16,982 nt of DNA from UBA4615 sp044371545 (GTDB lineage Bacteria; Pseudomonadota; Gammaproteobacteria; Burkholderiales; Burkholderiaceae_E), in contig JBILTM010000109.1 of the NCBI GenBank assembly GCA_044371545.1, positions 1-16,982 on the forward strand, written 5' to 3'. How positions within the stretch are numbered: the stretch's first letter is position 1; each line of letters opens with the position of its first letter. Below the pieces are notes generated by a model. That model saw only the letters and a program-made list of their open reading frames with translations, was not told the origin of the DNA and did no database searches. The position numbers and the translations under genes were made by a program. Shown here in pieces: positions 6,177 through 14,111 of the stretch.

Positions 6177-8744
6177 TCAGCGCGCGCCGATCCGCGCCGC
6201 GATGTGGTCGAGCGCCTCCTGCACCTGGTCGACCAGCACCAGGCACAGGTCGCCGTCGCCGAGCCGCTCGAGCGCGGTGTCGATCGCGACGAACTCGCCG
6301 TGGATCGCGTCGACGCGCCGCGTGCGCGCCGCGCCCTCGAGTCCCTCGCGCAGCAGCCCGACGACCTCGCCGTCGGCGCGGCCGCGCTGCGCGGCGTCCT
6401 GGTACAGGATCACCTCGTCGAAGGCCGTGCCGAGGATCCGGGTCTGGGCTCGCAGGTCCTCGTCGCGCCGGTCTCCGGCGCCGCTGATGACCACCGAGCG
6501 CGTGCGCGCCGGCATCGTCGAGACCGCCTGGACCAGTGCGTGCATCGCGTCCGGGTTGTGGCCGTAGTCGGCGACGATCGTCGCGCCGCGCCACGAGAAC
6601 ACGTTGAAGCGGCCCGGCACGGTGCCCGAGTCGCTGACGAAGGTCGCCAGGCCGCGGCGGATCGACTCCCAATCCATGTCGAGCGCCCAGACCGCCGCGA
6701 TCGCAGCCATCGTGTTGGCGACCTGGAAGCCCACCGCGCCGCCGTGCGACAGCGGCACGCCCGACAGCGGGATGAGCCACTCGCGCTCGCGGTGTGCGGC
6801 GACGATGTCGTTGCCGCGGCGGAACACGATCCGGTGGCCGCGCGCGCGGTGGCTCTCGAGCACCGGGTGCGACGCGTCGAAGCCGAACATCGTCACCGAG
6901 CCCGGGCAGCGGTCGGCCATCGCCGCGCACAGCGGATCCTCGCCGTTCAGCACCGCCATGCCGTCGGGCGACACGTTCTCGACGACGACGCCCTTGACCC
7001 AGGCGACCTCCTCGGGCGTCTCGATGTGGTTCAGGCCGAGATGGTCGCCCGCCCCGATGTTGGTGACGACACCGACCCTGCAGCGATCGAAGCCCAGGCC
7101 CTCGCGCAGGATGCCGCCGCGCGCCGTCTCGAACACCGCGGCCTCGACGTCCGGGTGCATCAGCACGTTGCGCGCGCTCTTCGGTCCGCTGCAGTCGCCG
7201 CTGTCGGTCTGCACGCCGTCGACGTAGACGCCGTCGGTGTTGGTCATGCCGACCTTCAGGCCGCGGCTCGCGAGCAGGTGCGCGATCAGCCGCACGGTCG
7301 TCGTCTTGCCGTTGGTGCCGGTGACCGAGACCGTCGGGATGCGGCCGTCGCGGCCACCGGGATAGAGCGTCGAGACGATCGCCTCGCCGAGCGGGCGCGG
7401 CCGACCGTACGAGGGCGCGAGGTGCATCCTGAGCCCGGGCGCCGCGTTGACCTCCACGATGCCGCCGCCCTGCGTCTCGAGCGGCTCGGCGATGCTGCGC
7501 GCGACGACGTCGACGCCGCAGATGTGCAGCCCGATCATCCGCGCCGCCTCGACGGCGCGTGCGGCGACCTCGGGGTGGACCTCGTCGGTGACGTCGGTCG
7601 CCGAGCCGCCGGTCGACAGGTTCGCGTTGTTGCGCAGCACGACCTTGCGGCCGGCCTCGGGCACCGAGTCGGCGTCCAGCCCCTGGGACGCGAGACGCGC
7701 GAGCGCGATCGCGTCGAGCCGGATGCGGGTCAGCGCGGTCGCGTGGCCGTCGCCGCGGCGCGGGTCGCGGTTCACCAGCTCGACCAGTTCGCGGACCGTG
7801 CTGCGCCCGTCGCCGATCACCATCGGCGGGTCGCGGCGCGCGGCCGCGACGAGCTTGCCGTCGACCACCAGCAGCCGCCAGTCGTCGCCGGGGATGTAGC
7901 GCTCGACGATGACGTCCGAGCTGATGTCGCAGGCCGCGGCCCACGCGGCCTCGAGCTGCTCGCGCGTCTCGACGTTGACGGTGACGCCGCGCCCCTGGCT
8001 GCCGTCGCGCGGCTTGACGACCGCGGGTGCGCCGAGCGACTGCATGATCGCCCACGCGTCCTCGATCTCGTCGACCGAGCCGCCGCCGGGCACCGGCACG
8101 CCGATCGACTCGAGCAGCTGCTTGGTGAGCTCCTTGTCCTGCGCGATCGACTCGGCGATCGCGCTGGTCGCGTCGACTTCGGCCGCCTGGATCCGGCGCT
8201 GGTGCACGCCCCAGCCGAACTGCACCAGGCTGCCGTCGGTCAGGCGCCGGAACGGGATGCCGCGTGCGACCGCCGCCTGCACGATCGAGCCGGTGCTGGG
8301 CCCGAGCCGAACGTCCTCGTCGAGCTCGTGGAGCTTCGCGACCGCCGCGGCGACGTCGTACGGCGTGCCGGCGCGTGCCGCATCGACGAGCGCGGTGGCG
8401 CACTCGAACGCGAGCCGGCCGACCGCCTCCTGGGTGTACTCGAAGACGATCCGCGTGACGCGCGCCTCGCGGGTCGGGGCCTCGCGCACGAAGCGCACCG
8501 GGCAGCCGGCCTCGGCCTGCAGCGTCAGTGCGACGCGCGCGAGCACCGCCGGCAGGCCGAGCGTGGCACCGGCGTCGTCGCGCAGCGGCGCGAGCGCGGG
8601 CAGCGCGGCACGCAGCCGCGCCTCGAAGCCGTCGATGCGGTCGATCGATCGCTCGGTCTCGTCGAACCGCACCACCGCCTCGATCGCGGTGTGCCGGCTC
8701 CACACGTTCGGTCCGCGCAGCGCGCGCACTCGGGAGATGTCCAT
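6177..8744 (-). CDS. cphA: Cyanophycin synthetase, full length (CphA), with intact Mur-ligase half
   Basis: 855 residues, close to the usual 870-900. The enzyme builds cyanophycin, a poly-aspartate backbone with arginine on the side-chain carboxyls, as a cytoplasmic nitrogen store. Domains: N-domain 1-160 beginning V-R-A-L-R-G-P-N-V-W; ATP-grasp domain about 165-465, which in the family adds Asp to the backbone, with V-V-K244-P-R-D-G-S249-Q250-G-R-G, the loop N375-L-S-T-G-G and E-V-N-A-A-P-G; Mur-ligase-like domain about 470-855, which adds Arg, with an intact P-loop G476-T-N-G-K480-T-T-T, F-E-T-A-R-G-G-I-L, A-D-Y-G-H-N-P and G-A-G-D-R-R-D-E-D. Oddities: the HxxEH site of the N-domain is absent (A66, A69 and R70 at the aligned positions), and the usual N-H of the ATP-grasp loop is S-Q. 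It starts 7 bp after the stop of cphA' with no clear Shine-Dalgarno, so translation is probably coupled. Confidence 0.95.
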   Translation of the reverse strand: MDISRVRALRGPNVWSRHTAIEAVVRFDETERSIDRIDGFEARLRAALPALAPLRDDAGATLGLPAVLARVALTLQAEAGCPVRFVREAPTREARVTRIVFEYTQEAVGRLAFECATALVDAARAGTPYDVAAAVAKLHELDEDVRLGPSTGSIVQAAVARGIPFRRLTDGSLVQFGWGVHQRRIQAAEVDATSAIAESIAQDKELTKQLLESIGVPVPGGGSVDEIEDAWAIMQSLGAPAVVKPRDGSQGRGVTVNVETREQLEAAWAAACDISSDVIVERYIPGDDWRLLVVDGKLVAAARRDPPMVIGDGRSTVRELVELVNRDPRRGDGHATALTRIRLDAIALARLASQGLDADSVPEAGRKVVLRNNANLSTGGSATDVTDEVHPEVAARAVEAARMIGLHICGVDVVARSIAEPLETQGGGIVEVNAAPGLRMHLAPSYGRPRPLGEAIVSTLYPGGRDGRIPTVSVTGTNGKTTTVRLIAHLLASRGLKVGMTNTDGVYVDGVQTDSGDCSGPKSARNVLMHPDVEAAVFETARGGILREGLGFDRCRVGVVTNIGAGDHLGLNHIETPEEVAWVKGVVVENVSPDGMAVLNGEDPLCAAMADRCPGSVTMFGFDASHPVLESHRARGHRIVFRRGNDIVAAHREREWLIPLSGVPLSHGGAVGFQVANTMAAIAAVWALDMDWESIRRGLATFVSDSGTVPGRFNVFSWRGATIVADYGHNPDAMHALVQAVSTMPARTRSVVISGAGDRRDEDLRAQTRILGTAFDEVILYQDAAQRGRADGEVVGLLREGLEGAARTRRVDAIHGEFVAIDTALERLGDGDLCLVLVDQVQEALDHIAARIGAR

Positions 8745-8751
8745 GGTCGGT

Positions 8752-10926
8752 TCAGTTCAGGGCAGCCTGCACCGCGCGGGCGGCGCGCGCCGCATCGGCG
8801 GCGGGGAAGGACTCGATGCCGGCGCGGATCGCGTCGGGCGCGTAGCCCAGTGCCCACGCCGCGGCCGCGGCCGGCAGCACCGCGTCGGGGTCGCGACCGG
8901 CGATCAGGCCGGCGAGCACCAGCTCCTCGCGGCTGTCGGCGAGCACCAGGTCGCGCCCGCGCGCGAAGGTCGCGCGCCGGCCGGTGCCGCGGTGCGCGAC
9001 GATCGCCGGCGACGCGCCGTCGCGGGCGTACAGGATCACGTGGCCGTCGCACAGGCGTGCCATGTCGGCGACCCGCGCATCGTCGCCGTTCAGCACCGCG
9101 GTGCCCTCGGACAGCACGACGTCGACCTGCGTGCGCAGCACGCCCCAGACCGGGTCGCCGGCCTCGATACGCAGTTCGGGGAAGCTCGCCTCGGAGTCCA
9201 TCGAGGTCACGACGCCGACCAGGCAGCGGTCGTACGCGAGCCCTTCCTCGGCCATCACCCGCGGCGGGTTCTCGAACACCGCGGCCTCGACGGTGCGGTT
9301 CATCAGCACCCCGCGCGCGACGTTCCAGCCGGTGCTGTCGCCCGCGCGGACGACGCGGCCGGCGACGGTCAGGCCGTCGGTCGAGGCCACGCCCAGGCGC
9401 TTGCCGGTCGCGCCCATCAGGTGCGCGACCAGGCGGGCGACCTCGGTCGTGCCGCGGAAGCCCGCGACGCCGACGACCGGGATCCGGCCGGCATCGCCCG
9501 GCGGGAACAGGTGGTCGACGATCGCCGCGCCGACCGGGCGGGGCGAGCCCTCGACGGGCTTCAGGTGCATCAGCAGGCCGGGGCCCGCGTTCACCTCGAC
9601 GACCGCGCCGCCCTGCTCGTCGAGCGGCCGCGAGACGTCCTCGCAGACCAGGTCGATGCCGGCGATGTCGAGGCCGACGACGCGCGCCGCGAGCGCGACC
9701 AGGCGCGCGGTCGAGGGGTGGACCTCGTCGGTGCAGTCGATCGCGACGTTGCCGTTGCGCTGGATCAGCACGCGCTGGCCCTCGGGCAGCACCGACTCGC
9801 CGGACAGGCCCTGGCGGGCGAGCTCGAGGCGCGCGGCGGTGTCGATGCGCACCGGATTCAGCGGCGAGTCCTCGGCCGCGCCGCGCAGCGGGCTCGAGTT
9901 CAGCTGCGAGTCGATCAGCTGCTGGATCGTCTGGCGGCCGTCGCCGACGACGAACGCGAGGTCGCCGCGCGCGGCCGCGACCATGCGGCCGGCGACGACC
10001 AGCAGGCGGTGCTCGTAGCCCGGGATGAAGCGCTCGACGATGACGCCGGAGCCTTCCTCGAGCGCGGTGGCGTAGGCGGCCTCGACCTCCTCGCCGGTCA
10101 TCAGGTTCGTGCACACGCCGCGCCCGTGGTTGCCGTCGTAGGGCTTGACGACCACCGGGTAGCCGAGCGACTCGGCGACCTCGCGCGCGTGCGAGGGCGC
10201 GCGCACCAGCTCGCCCTCGGGCACCGGCACGCCGACCGACGCGCACAGCTGCTTGGTCAGGTCCTTGTCCTTGGAGATGCCCTCGGCGATCGCGCTGGTG
10301 CGGTCGGTCTCGGCGGTCCAGATCCGGCGCTGGGCGGCGCCGTGCCCGAGCTGCACCAGGTTGCCCTCGTTGAGGCGGGTGATCGGGATCCGGCGCTCCT
10401 CGGCCGCCTGCACGATGCACGCGGTGCTCGGGCCCAGCCAGCGGCGGTCGACCATCCGGCGCAGCCGCTTCATCGTCGCGGCCATGTCGTACGGGCGGTC
10501 CTCGATCGCGGCCAGCAGCAGCTCGCGCGCCTCGCGCAGCGCCGCCTTCGCGATCTCCTCCTCGTAGGCGCTGACGATCACCTTGTAGACGCCGCGCGCC
10601 TCGGTCTCGCGCGCCTTGCCGAACCCGCCGGGCATGCCGGCCATGTTCTGCAGCTCGAGCGTCACATGCTCCATGATGTGGCAGGGCCAGGTGCCTTCCT
10701 GCAGCCGCCGCACGAAGCCGCCCCGCTCGCCGTAGCTGCAGCGGTGCTCGATCAGGTTCGGCACCCAGGCGACCAGCCGGTCGACGAACCCCGGCAGGGT
10801 GTTCGACGGGTAGTCCTCGAGGGCGCCGATGTCGACCAGCGCCTCGATCACCTGGGGGTAGGTCCACCGGTTCGGGCCGCGCAGCGTTCGGATCTCGAGG
10901 ATCCGGATGTCACCGGGAGCGTTCAT
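8752..10926 (-). CDS. cphA: Truncated, divergent cyanophycin synthetase paralogue (CphA') with degenerate Mur-ligase domain
   Basis: 724 residues from ATG 10926, the start that puts the family's R-I-L-E-I-R-T-L-R-G-P-N at residues 8-19. The N-domain is canonical and includes C-H83-I-M-E86-H87, an HxxEH motif at the place where cyanophycin synthetases are reported to have a cryptic metallopeptidase-like site that makes primers. The ATP-grasp domain keeps Y-D-G-N266-H267-G-R-G and E-V-N-A-G-P-G, but the N-L-S-T-G-G loop is replaced and shortened (N393-V-A-I-D). In the Mur domain the P-loop reads G489-F-R-G-T493-T-E, with Thr at the essential Lys position; E-T-A-R-G-G is replaced by E-N-P-P-R-V; and the protein ends before the Mur C-terminal domain. 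Only 7 bp separate its stop from cphA, so no lost C-terminus lies downstream. It probably has no Arg-ligating activity of its own and may act with CphA as a partner subunit (inference). Confidence 0.9.
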   Translation of the reverse strand: MNAPGDIRILEIRTLRGPNRWTYPQVIEALVDIGALEDYPSNTLPGFVDRLVAWVPNLIEHRCSYGERGGFVRRLQEGTWPCHIMEHVTLELQNMAGMPGGFGKARETEARGVYKVIVSAYEEEIAKAALREARELLLAAIEDRPYDMAATMKRLRRMVDRRWLGPSTACIVQAAEERRIPITRLNEGNLVQLGHGAAQRRIWTAETDRTSAIAEGISKDKDLTKQLCASVGVPVPEGELVRAPSHAREVAESLGYPVVVKPYDGNHGRGVCTNLMTGEEVEAAYATALEEGSGVIVERFIPGYEHRLLVVAGRMVAAARGDLAFVVGDGRQTIQQLIDSQLNSSPLRGAAEDSPLNPVRIDTAARLELARQGLSGESVLPEGQRVLIQRNGNVAIDCTDEVHPSTARLVALAARVVGLDIAGIDLVCEDVSRPLDEQGGAVVEVNAGPGLLMHLKPVEGSPRPVGAAIVDHLFPPGDAGRIPVVGVAGFRGTTEVARLVAHLMGATGKRLGVASTDGLTVAGRVVRAGDSTGWNVARGVLMNRTVEAAVFENPPRVMAEEGLAYDRCLVGVVTSMDSEASFPELRIEAGDPVWGVLRTQVDVVLSEGTAVLNGDDARVADMARLCDGHVILYARDGASPAIVAHRGTGRRATFARGRDLVLADSREELVLAGLIAGRDPDAVLPAAAAAWALGYAPDAIRAGIESFPAADAARAARAVQAALN

Positions 10927-11216
10927 GGATGTGAGGGCGGGGTGGGGCGCCTGGGCGGCGCGGGCGGGTCGGCGGGGCGGGCGTCCCGTGCCGGCAGGTG
11001 CCGGTCGTTCGAGGATCCTCACGTCGGTGAACGGCCCGGCGGCGTTCCGGTTGACCGTGGCGGCCGACGGGTCGGTTTGCCGCAATGCCGCAGGAGGGGT
11101 CGCCGCGGATGCGGTACCCTTCGCGCCGCGGCGCCGTTCCAGGGGGGCGCCGGACCGGGTCCCCGGGCCGAACCCGCCGTGCGCGGGCACGGTGTCCCGA
11201 CGGACCGGCTGACCTC
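10927..11216. promoter_or_regulatory. Divergent intergenic region between cphA' and the ABC exporter gene
   Basis: 290 bp separate the two starts, the longest gap in the window, so it should hold promoters for both the cphA'-cphA-DUF488 operon and the ABC/DUF1854 operon. I see no convincing -35/-10 pair. Two perfect short palindromes are present: CCGGCA-GG-TGCCGG at 10991-11004 and GAGGATCCTC at 11011-11020, only 6 bp apart. They are possible operator sites, but short palindromes occur by chance in such GC-rich DNA. Confidence 0.4.
10991..11020. repeat. Two adjacent short palindromes in the cphA'/ABC divergent region
   Basis: CCGGCA-GG-TGCCGG (10991-11004) and GAGGATCCTC (11011-11020) are both perfect inverted repeats, upstream of both operons. 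They could be a regulator-binding site; no regulator gene adjoins them. Confidence 0.3.
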
Positions 11217-13523
11217 ATGCAGATGAACGAACCCACCCAGCCTCCGGCCGCGCTCGACAGCGCGGTGCCGGCGGCATGGCGCGACGCGTTGCGCGAGCGG
11301 CTCGGCGACGGCGAGCGGGTGCTGGCGACCCTGGAGGTCGATCTCGACGGACGGTTGCGCTTCGGCGAGGGCCTGCTGGTCGTCACCGACCGGCGGGTCG
11401 CGGCGCGCGCGCCCGGCGAGGCCGCGTGGCGCGACTGGCCGCTGCGCGAGGACCTGCGGCTGCGCAAGCGCGACCACGCGGGCGTCGGCACGCTCGAGCT
11501 GGTCGATGGCCGGCGGCGCCTCGACCACTGGTGCTTCACGCTCGGTCGCGACGCGGCCGCGCAGCGGCTGATCGAGTCGCTCGAGCTCGCGCTGCTCGCG
11601 CGGGCCGACGGCGAGGCCGCGCCCGAAGCCCCGCCGCGCTGCCCGCGCTGCCAGGCAGTGCTGCCGCACGCCGGCGACGAGTGCCCGGCGTGCGCGCCGG
11701 CCACCGAGGAGGCGGCGCCCTCGACCTGGGTGCTGTTCCGGCTGTGGCGCTTCGCGCGGCCGTACAAGGGCCGGCTGCTGCTCGGCTTCCTGCTGACGCT
11801 CGGCTCGACGGCCGCCACGCTGGTGCCGCCGTACCTGACGATGCCGCTGATGGACGACGTCCTGATCCCGTACCAGAAGGGCGTGCCGATCGAGCCCTCG
11901 ACGGTCGGGATGTACCTCGCCGGCCTGCTCGGCGCGGCGCTGGTCGCCTGGGTGTTCGGCTGGGCGCGGACCTACACGCTCGCGCTGGTGAGCGAGCGGA
12001 TGGGCGCCGACCTGCGCACGCAGACCTACGAGCACCTGCTGTCGATGTCGATGCAGTACTTCGGCGGCAAGCGCACCGGCGACCTGATGGCGCGGATCGG
12101 CGCCGAGACCGACCGGATCAACGTGTTCCTGTCGCTGCACCTGCTCGACTTCGCGACCGACGTGCTGATGATCGCGATGACCGCGGCGATCCTGACGTCG
12201 ATCGACCCCTGGCTCGCGCTGGTCACGCTGGTGCCGCTGCCGCTGATCGCGTGGCTGATCCACCTGGTGCGCGACCGGCTGCGCACCGGCTTCGAGAAGG
12301 TCGACCGCGTCTGGGCCGAGGTGACCTCGGTGCTCGCCGACACGATCCCCGGCATCCGCGTGGTCAAGGCCTTCGCGCAGGAGCAGCGCGAGGCCGAGCG
12401 CTTCCGCGACGCGAACCGCCACAACCTGCAGATCAACGACCGCGTCAACAAGGTCTGGTCGCTGTTCTCGCCGACGGTGACGCTGCTGACCGAGATCGGC
12501 CTGCTGATCGTCTGGGCGTTCGGTGTCTGGCAGATCGCGAGCGACCACATCACCGTCGGCGTGCTGACCGCGTTCCTCGCGTACATCGGCCGCTTCTACC
12601 TGCGGCTCGACTCGATGAGCCGCATCGTGTCGTTCACGCAGAAGGCGGCCGCCGGCGCCAAGCGGATCTTCGACATCCTCGATGCGGTCTCGAGCGTGCC
12701 GGAACCGGGCAAGCCGGTCGCGCTGCCGAAGGTCGAGGGCCGGATCCAGCTCGAGGGCGCGGCGTTCCGCTACGGCAACCGCGCGATCATCCGCGGCATC
12801 GACCTCGACATCGCGCCGGGCGAGATGATCGGCCTCGTCGGCCACAGCGGCTCGGGCAAGAGCACGCTGGTGAACCTGATCTGCCGCTTCTACGACGTCA
12901 CCGACGGCACGATCCGGATCGACGGCATCGACGTGCGCGACGTGCCGGTCGCGCAGTTCCGCCGCCACATCGGCCTCGTGCTGCAGGAGCCGTTCCTCTT
13001 CTTCGGCACCATCGCCGAGAACATCGCCTACGGCAAGCCCGACGCGACCCGCGCCGAGATCGTCGCGGCCGCGCGCGCGGCGCACGCGCACGACTTCATC
13101 CTGCGGCTGCCGCACGGCTACGACTCGCTGGTGGGCGAGCGCGGGCAGGCGCTGTCGGGCGGCGAGCGCCAGCGGATCTCGATCGCCCGCGCGCTGCTGA
13201 TCGACCCGCGGATCCTGATCCTGGACGAGGCGACCTCGGCGGTCGACACCGAGACCGAGAAGGAGATCCAGAAGGCGCTCGACAACCTCGTGCAGGGCCG
13301 CACCACGATCGCGATCGCGCACCGGCTCTCGACGCTGCGCAAGGCGAACCGGCTGGTGGTGCTCGACCGCGGGCAGGTGGTCGAGGTCGGCGACCACGCG
13401 ACGCTGATGGAGCGCGAGGGCGCGTACTTCCGGCTCTACCAGGCGCAGGTGCGCCAGGGCGACGAGAAGGACGATGGCCAGCGCCACAAGGTCTGGCGCG
13501 ACGACGAGGACGCCGATGGCTGA
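11217..13523 (+). CDS. Cyanophycin metabolism-associated ABC transporter (exporter-type, fused TMD-NBD)
   Basis: 768 residues from ATG 11217 (ATG 11223 is equally possible; the longer upstream frame is Arg/Gly-rich and unlike protein). Residues about 15-130 form a small beta-rich, PH-like domain not found in ordinary exporters. A zinc ribbon follows: C142-x2-C145-x10-C156-x2-C159. Residues about 175-470 are a type IV six-helix ABC exporter membrane domain. The nucleotide-binding domain has Walker A G-H-S-G-S-G-K548-S-T, signature L646-S-G-G-E-R-Q, Walker B with D670-E671, and H702 in the H-loop, so it should be ATPase-active. Half-transporters of this kind work as dimers in the inner membrane. 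The family is recognised by its co-occurrence with cyanophycin synthetase and DUF1854; its substrate is not known to me. It overlaps the DUF1854 gene by 8 bp (ATGGCTGA) and diverges from cphA'. Confidence 0.88.
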   Translation: MQMNEPTQPPAALDSAVPAAWRDALRERLGDGERVLATLEVDLDGRLRFGEGLLVVTDRRVAARAPGEAAWRDWPLREDLRLRKRDHAGVGTLELVDGRRRLDHWCFTLGRDAAAQRLIESLELALLARADGEAAPEAPPRCPRCQAVLPHAGDECPACAPATEEAAPSTWVLFRLWRFARPYKGRLLLGFLLTLGSTAATLVPPYLTMPLMDDVLIPYQKGVPIEPSTVGMYLAGLLGAALVAWVFGWARTYTLALVSERMGADLRTQTYEHLLSMSMQYFGGKRTGDLMARIGAETDRINVFLSLHLLDFATDVLMIAMTAAILTSIDPWLALVTLVPLPLIAWLIHLVRDRLRTGFEKVDRVWAEVTSVLADTIPGIRVVKAFAQEQREAERFRDANRHNLQINDRVNKVWSLFSPTVTLLTEIGLLIVWAFGVWQIASDHITVGVLTAFLAYIGRFYLRLDSMSRIVSFTQKAAAGAKRIFDILDAVSSVPEPGKPVALPKVEGRIQLEGAAFRYGNRAIIRGIDLDIAPGEMIGLVGHSGSGKSTLVNLICRFYDVTDGTIRIDGIDVRDVPVAQFRRHIGLVLQEPFLFFGTIAENIAYGKPDATRAEIVAAARAAHAHDFILRLPHGYDSLVGERGQALSGGERQRISIARALLIDPRILILDEATSAVDTETEKEIQKALDNLVQGRTTIAIAHRLSTLRKANRLVVLDRGQVVEVGDHATLMEREGAYFRLYQAQVRQGDEKDDGQRHKVWRDDEDADG

Positions 13524-13980
13524 GTTCTCGCTGTCGCGCGACCCGTTCGGCCGGCTGGTGCTGCGCGATGCGGCCGGCGTCGAGCACGTCGGCGTCGTGC
13601 CGGTGCGTGCGTTCCCGATCGGCGCACCCGACGAGGGGCTGTCGCTGGTGAGCGCCGACGGCCACGAGCTCGCCTGGATCGAGCGGCTCGGGGCGCTCGA
13701 CGCCGCGCGGCGCGCGCTCGTCGAGGAGGACCTCGCGAGCCGCGAGTTCGTCCCCGAGATCCGCGCGATCCGCGCGGTCTCGAGCTTCGCCACCCCGAGC
13801 ACCTGGACCGTCGAGACCGACCGCGGCCCGACGGACCTGGTGCTCAAGGGCGAGGAGGACATCCGTCGGCTCGGGCGCACCTCGCTGCTGATCGCCGACC
13901 GCCACGGCATCCAGTTCCTGGTCCGCGACATCGGGACGCTCGACCGGCCGAGCCGCAAGCTCCTCGACCGATTCCTGTAG
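13516..13980 (+). CDS. Cyanophycin metabolism-associated DUF1854 family protein
   Basis: 154 residues. The start at ATG 13516 overlaps the 3' end of the ABC gene in ATGGCTGA, which implies coupled translation and equal dosage. It has DUF1854 features: an N-terminal F-S-L-S-R-D-P-F-G-R-L, P-V-R-A-F-P-I near residue 35, G-H-E-L-A-W-I-E-R-L near 52-60, a helix E-E-D-L-A-S-R-E-F-V-P-E-I, and a C-terminal R-H-G-I-Q-F-L-V-R-D. There is no signal peptide or membrane helix, so it is likely cytoplasmic, possibly a soluble partner of the transporter. The biochemical function is unknown. The family is found beside cyanophycin synthetase and the ABC exporter in betaproteobacteria. An in-frame upstream ATG at 13474 would lie inside the ABC gene and adds Ser/Thr/Arg-rich sequence without family similarity, so it is not used. 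Confidence 0.88.
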   Translation: MAEFSLSRDPFGRLVLRDAAGVEHVGVVPVRAFPIGAPDEGLSLVSADGHELAWIERLGALDAARRALVEEDLASREFVPEIRAIRAVSSFATPSTWTVETDRGPTDLVLKGEEDIRRLGRTSLLIADRHGIQFLVRDIGTLDRPSRKLLDRFL

Positions 13981-14057
13981 ACCGCCCGTCCTGGGCCCGA
14001 CGACCCCCGGAAACCCCGGTGGAACCACCCCGACGGGCATGCGGCGGCCAAAGCGCG

Positions 14058-14063
14058 TAAAAT
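14058..14063 (+). promoter_or_regulatory. Candidate -10 element TAAAAT for the DEAD-box helicase gene
   Basis: TAAAAT is a rare AT-rich hexamer in this DNA, 48 bp before ATG 14112. It predicts a leader of about 40 nt. There is no good -35 at the expected distance. The gap 13981-14111 also holds inverted arms GCCCGTC (13984-13990) and GACGGGC (14032-14038) around a Pro-codon-like C-rich stretch. Confidence 0.45.
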
Positions 14064-14111
14064 CGAGGCTTTTCGGCGTTTTTCCGGCCACGCCGGCCGG
14101 GCGCCCCCCCG

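Noticed and set aside
5982..10028. A very long open frame (over 1300 codons) on plus, opposite the cyanophycin synthetase genes
   Set aside because: Its product is Arg/Ala/Asp/His-rich with no motif, and it lies wholly antisense to two well-supported genes. Long stop-free antisense frames are expected in DNA this GC-rich.
10895..11018. TCGAGGATCC repeated at 10895-10904 and 11009-11018, giving an upstream in-frame copy of R-I-L-E before cphA'
   Set aside because: Only 10 bp match exactly, and the sequence between them encodes Pro/Arg/Ala-rich residues unlike the family. Most likely chance, so the start at 10926 is kept.
13984..14038. Transcription terminator after the DUF1854 gene from arms GCCCGTC and GACGGGC
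   Set aside because: The arms are 41 bp apart, the stem is only 7 bp and no T-run follows, so a rho-independent terminator is not supported.
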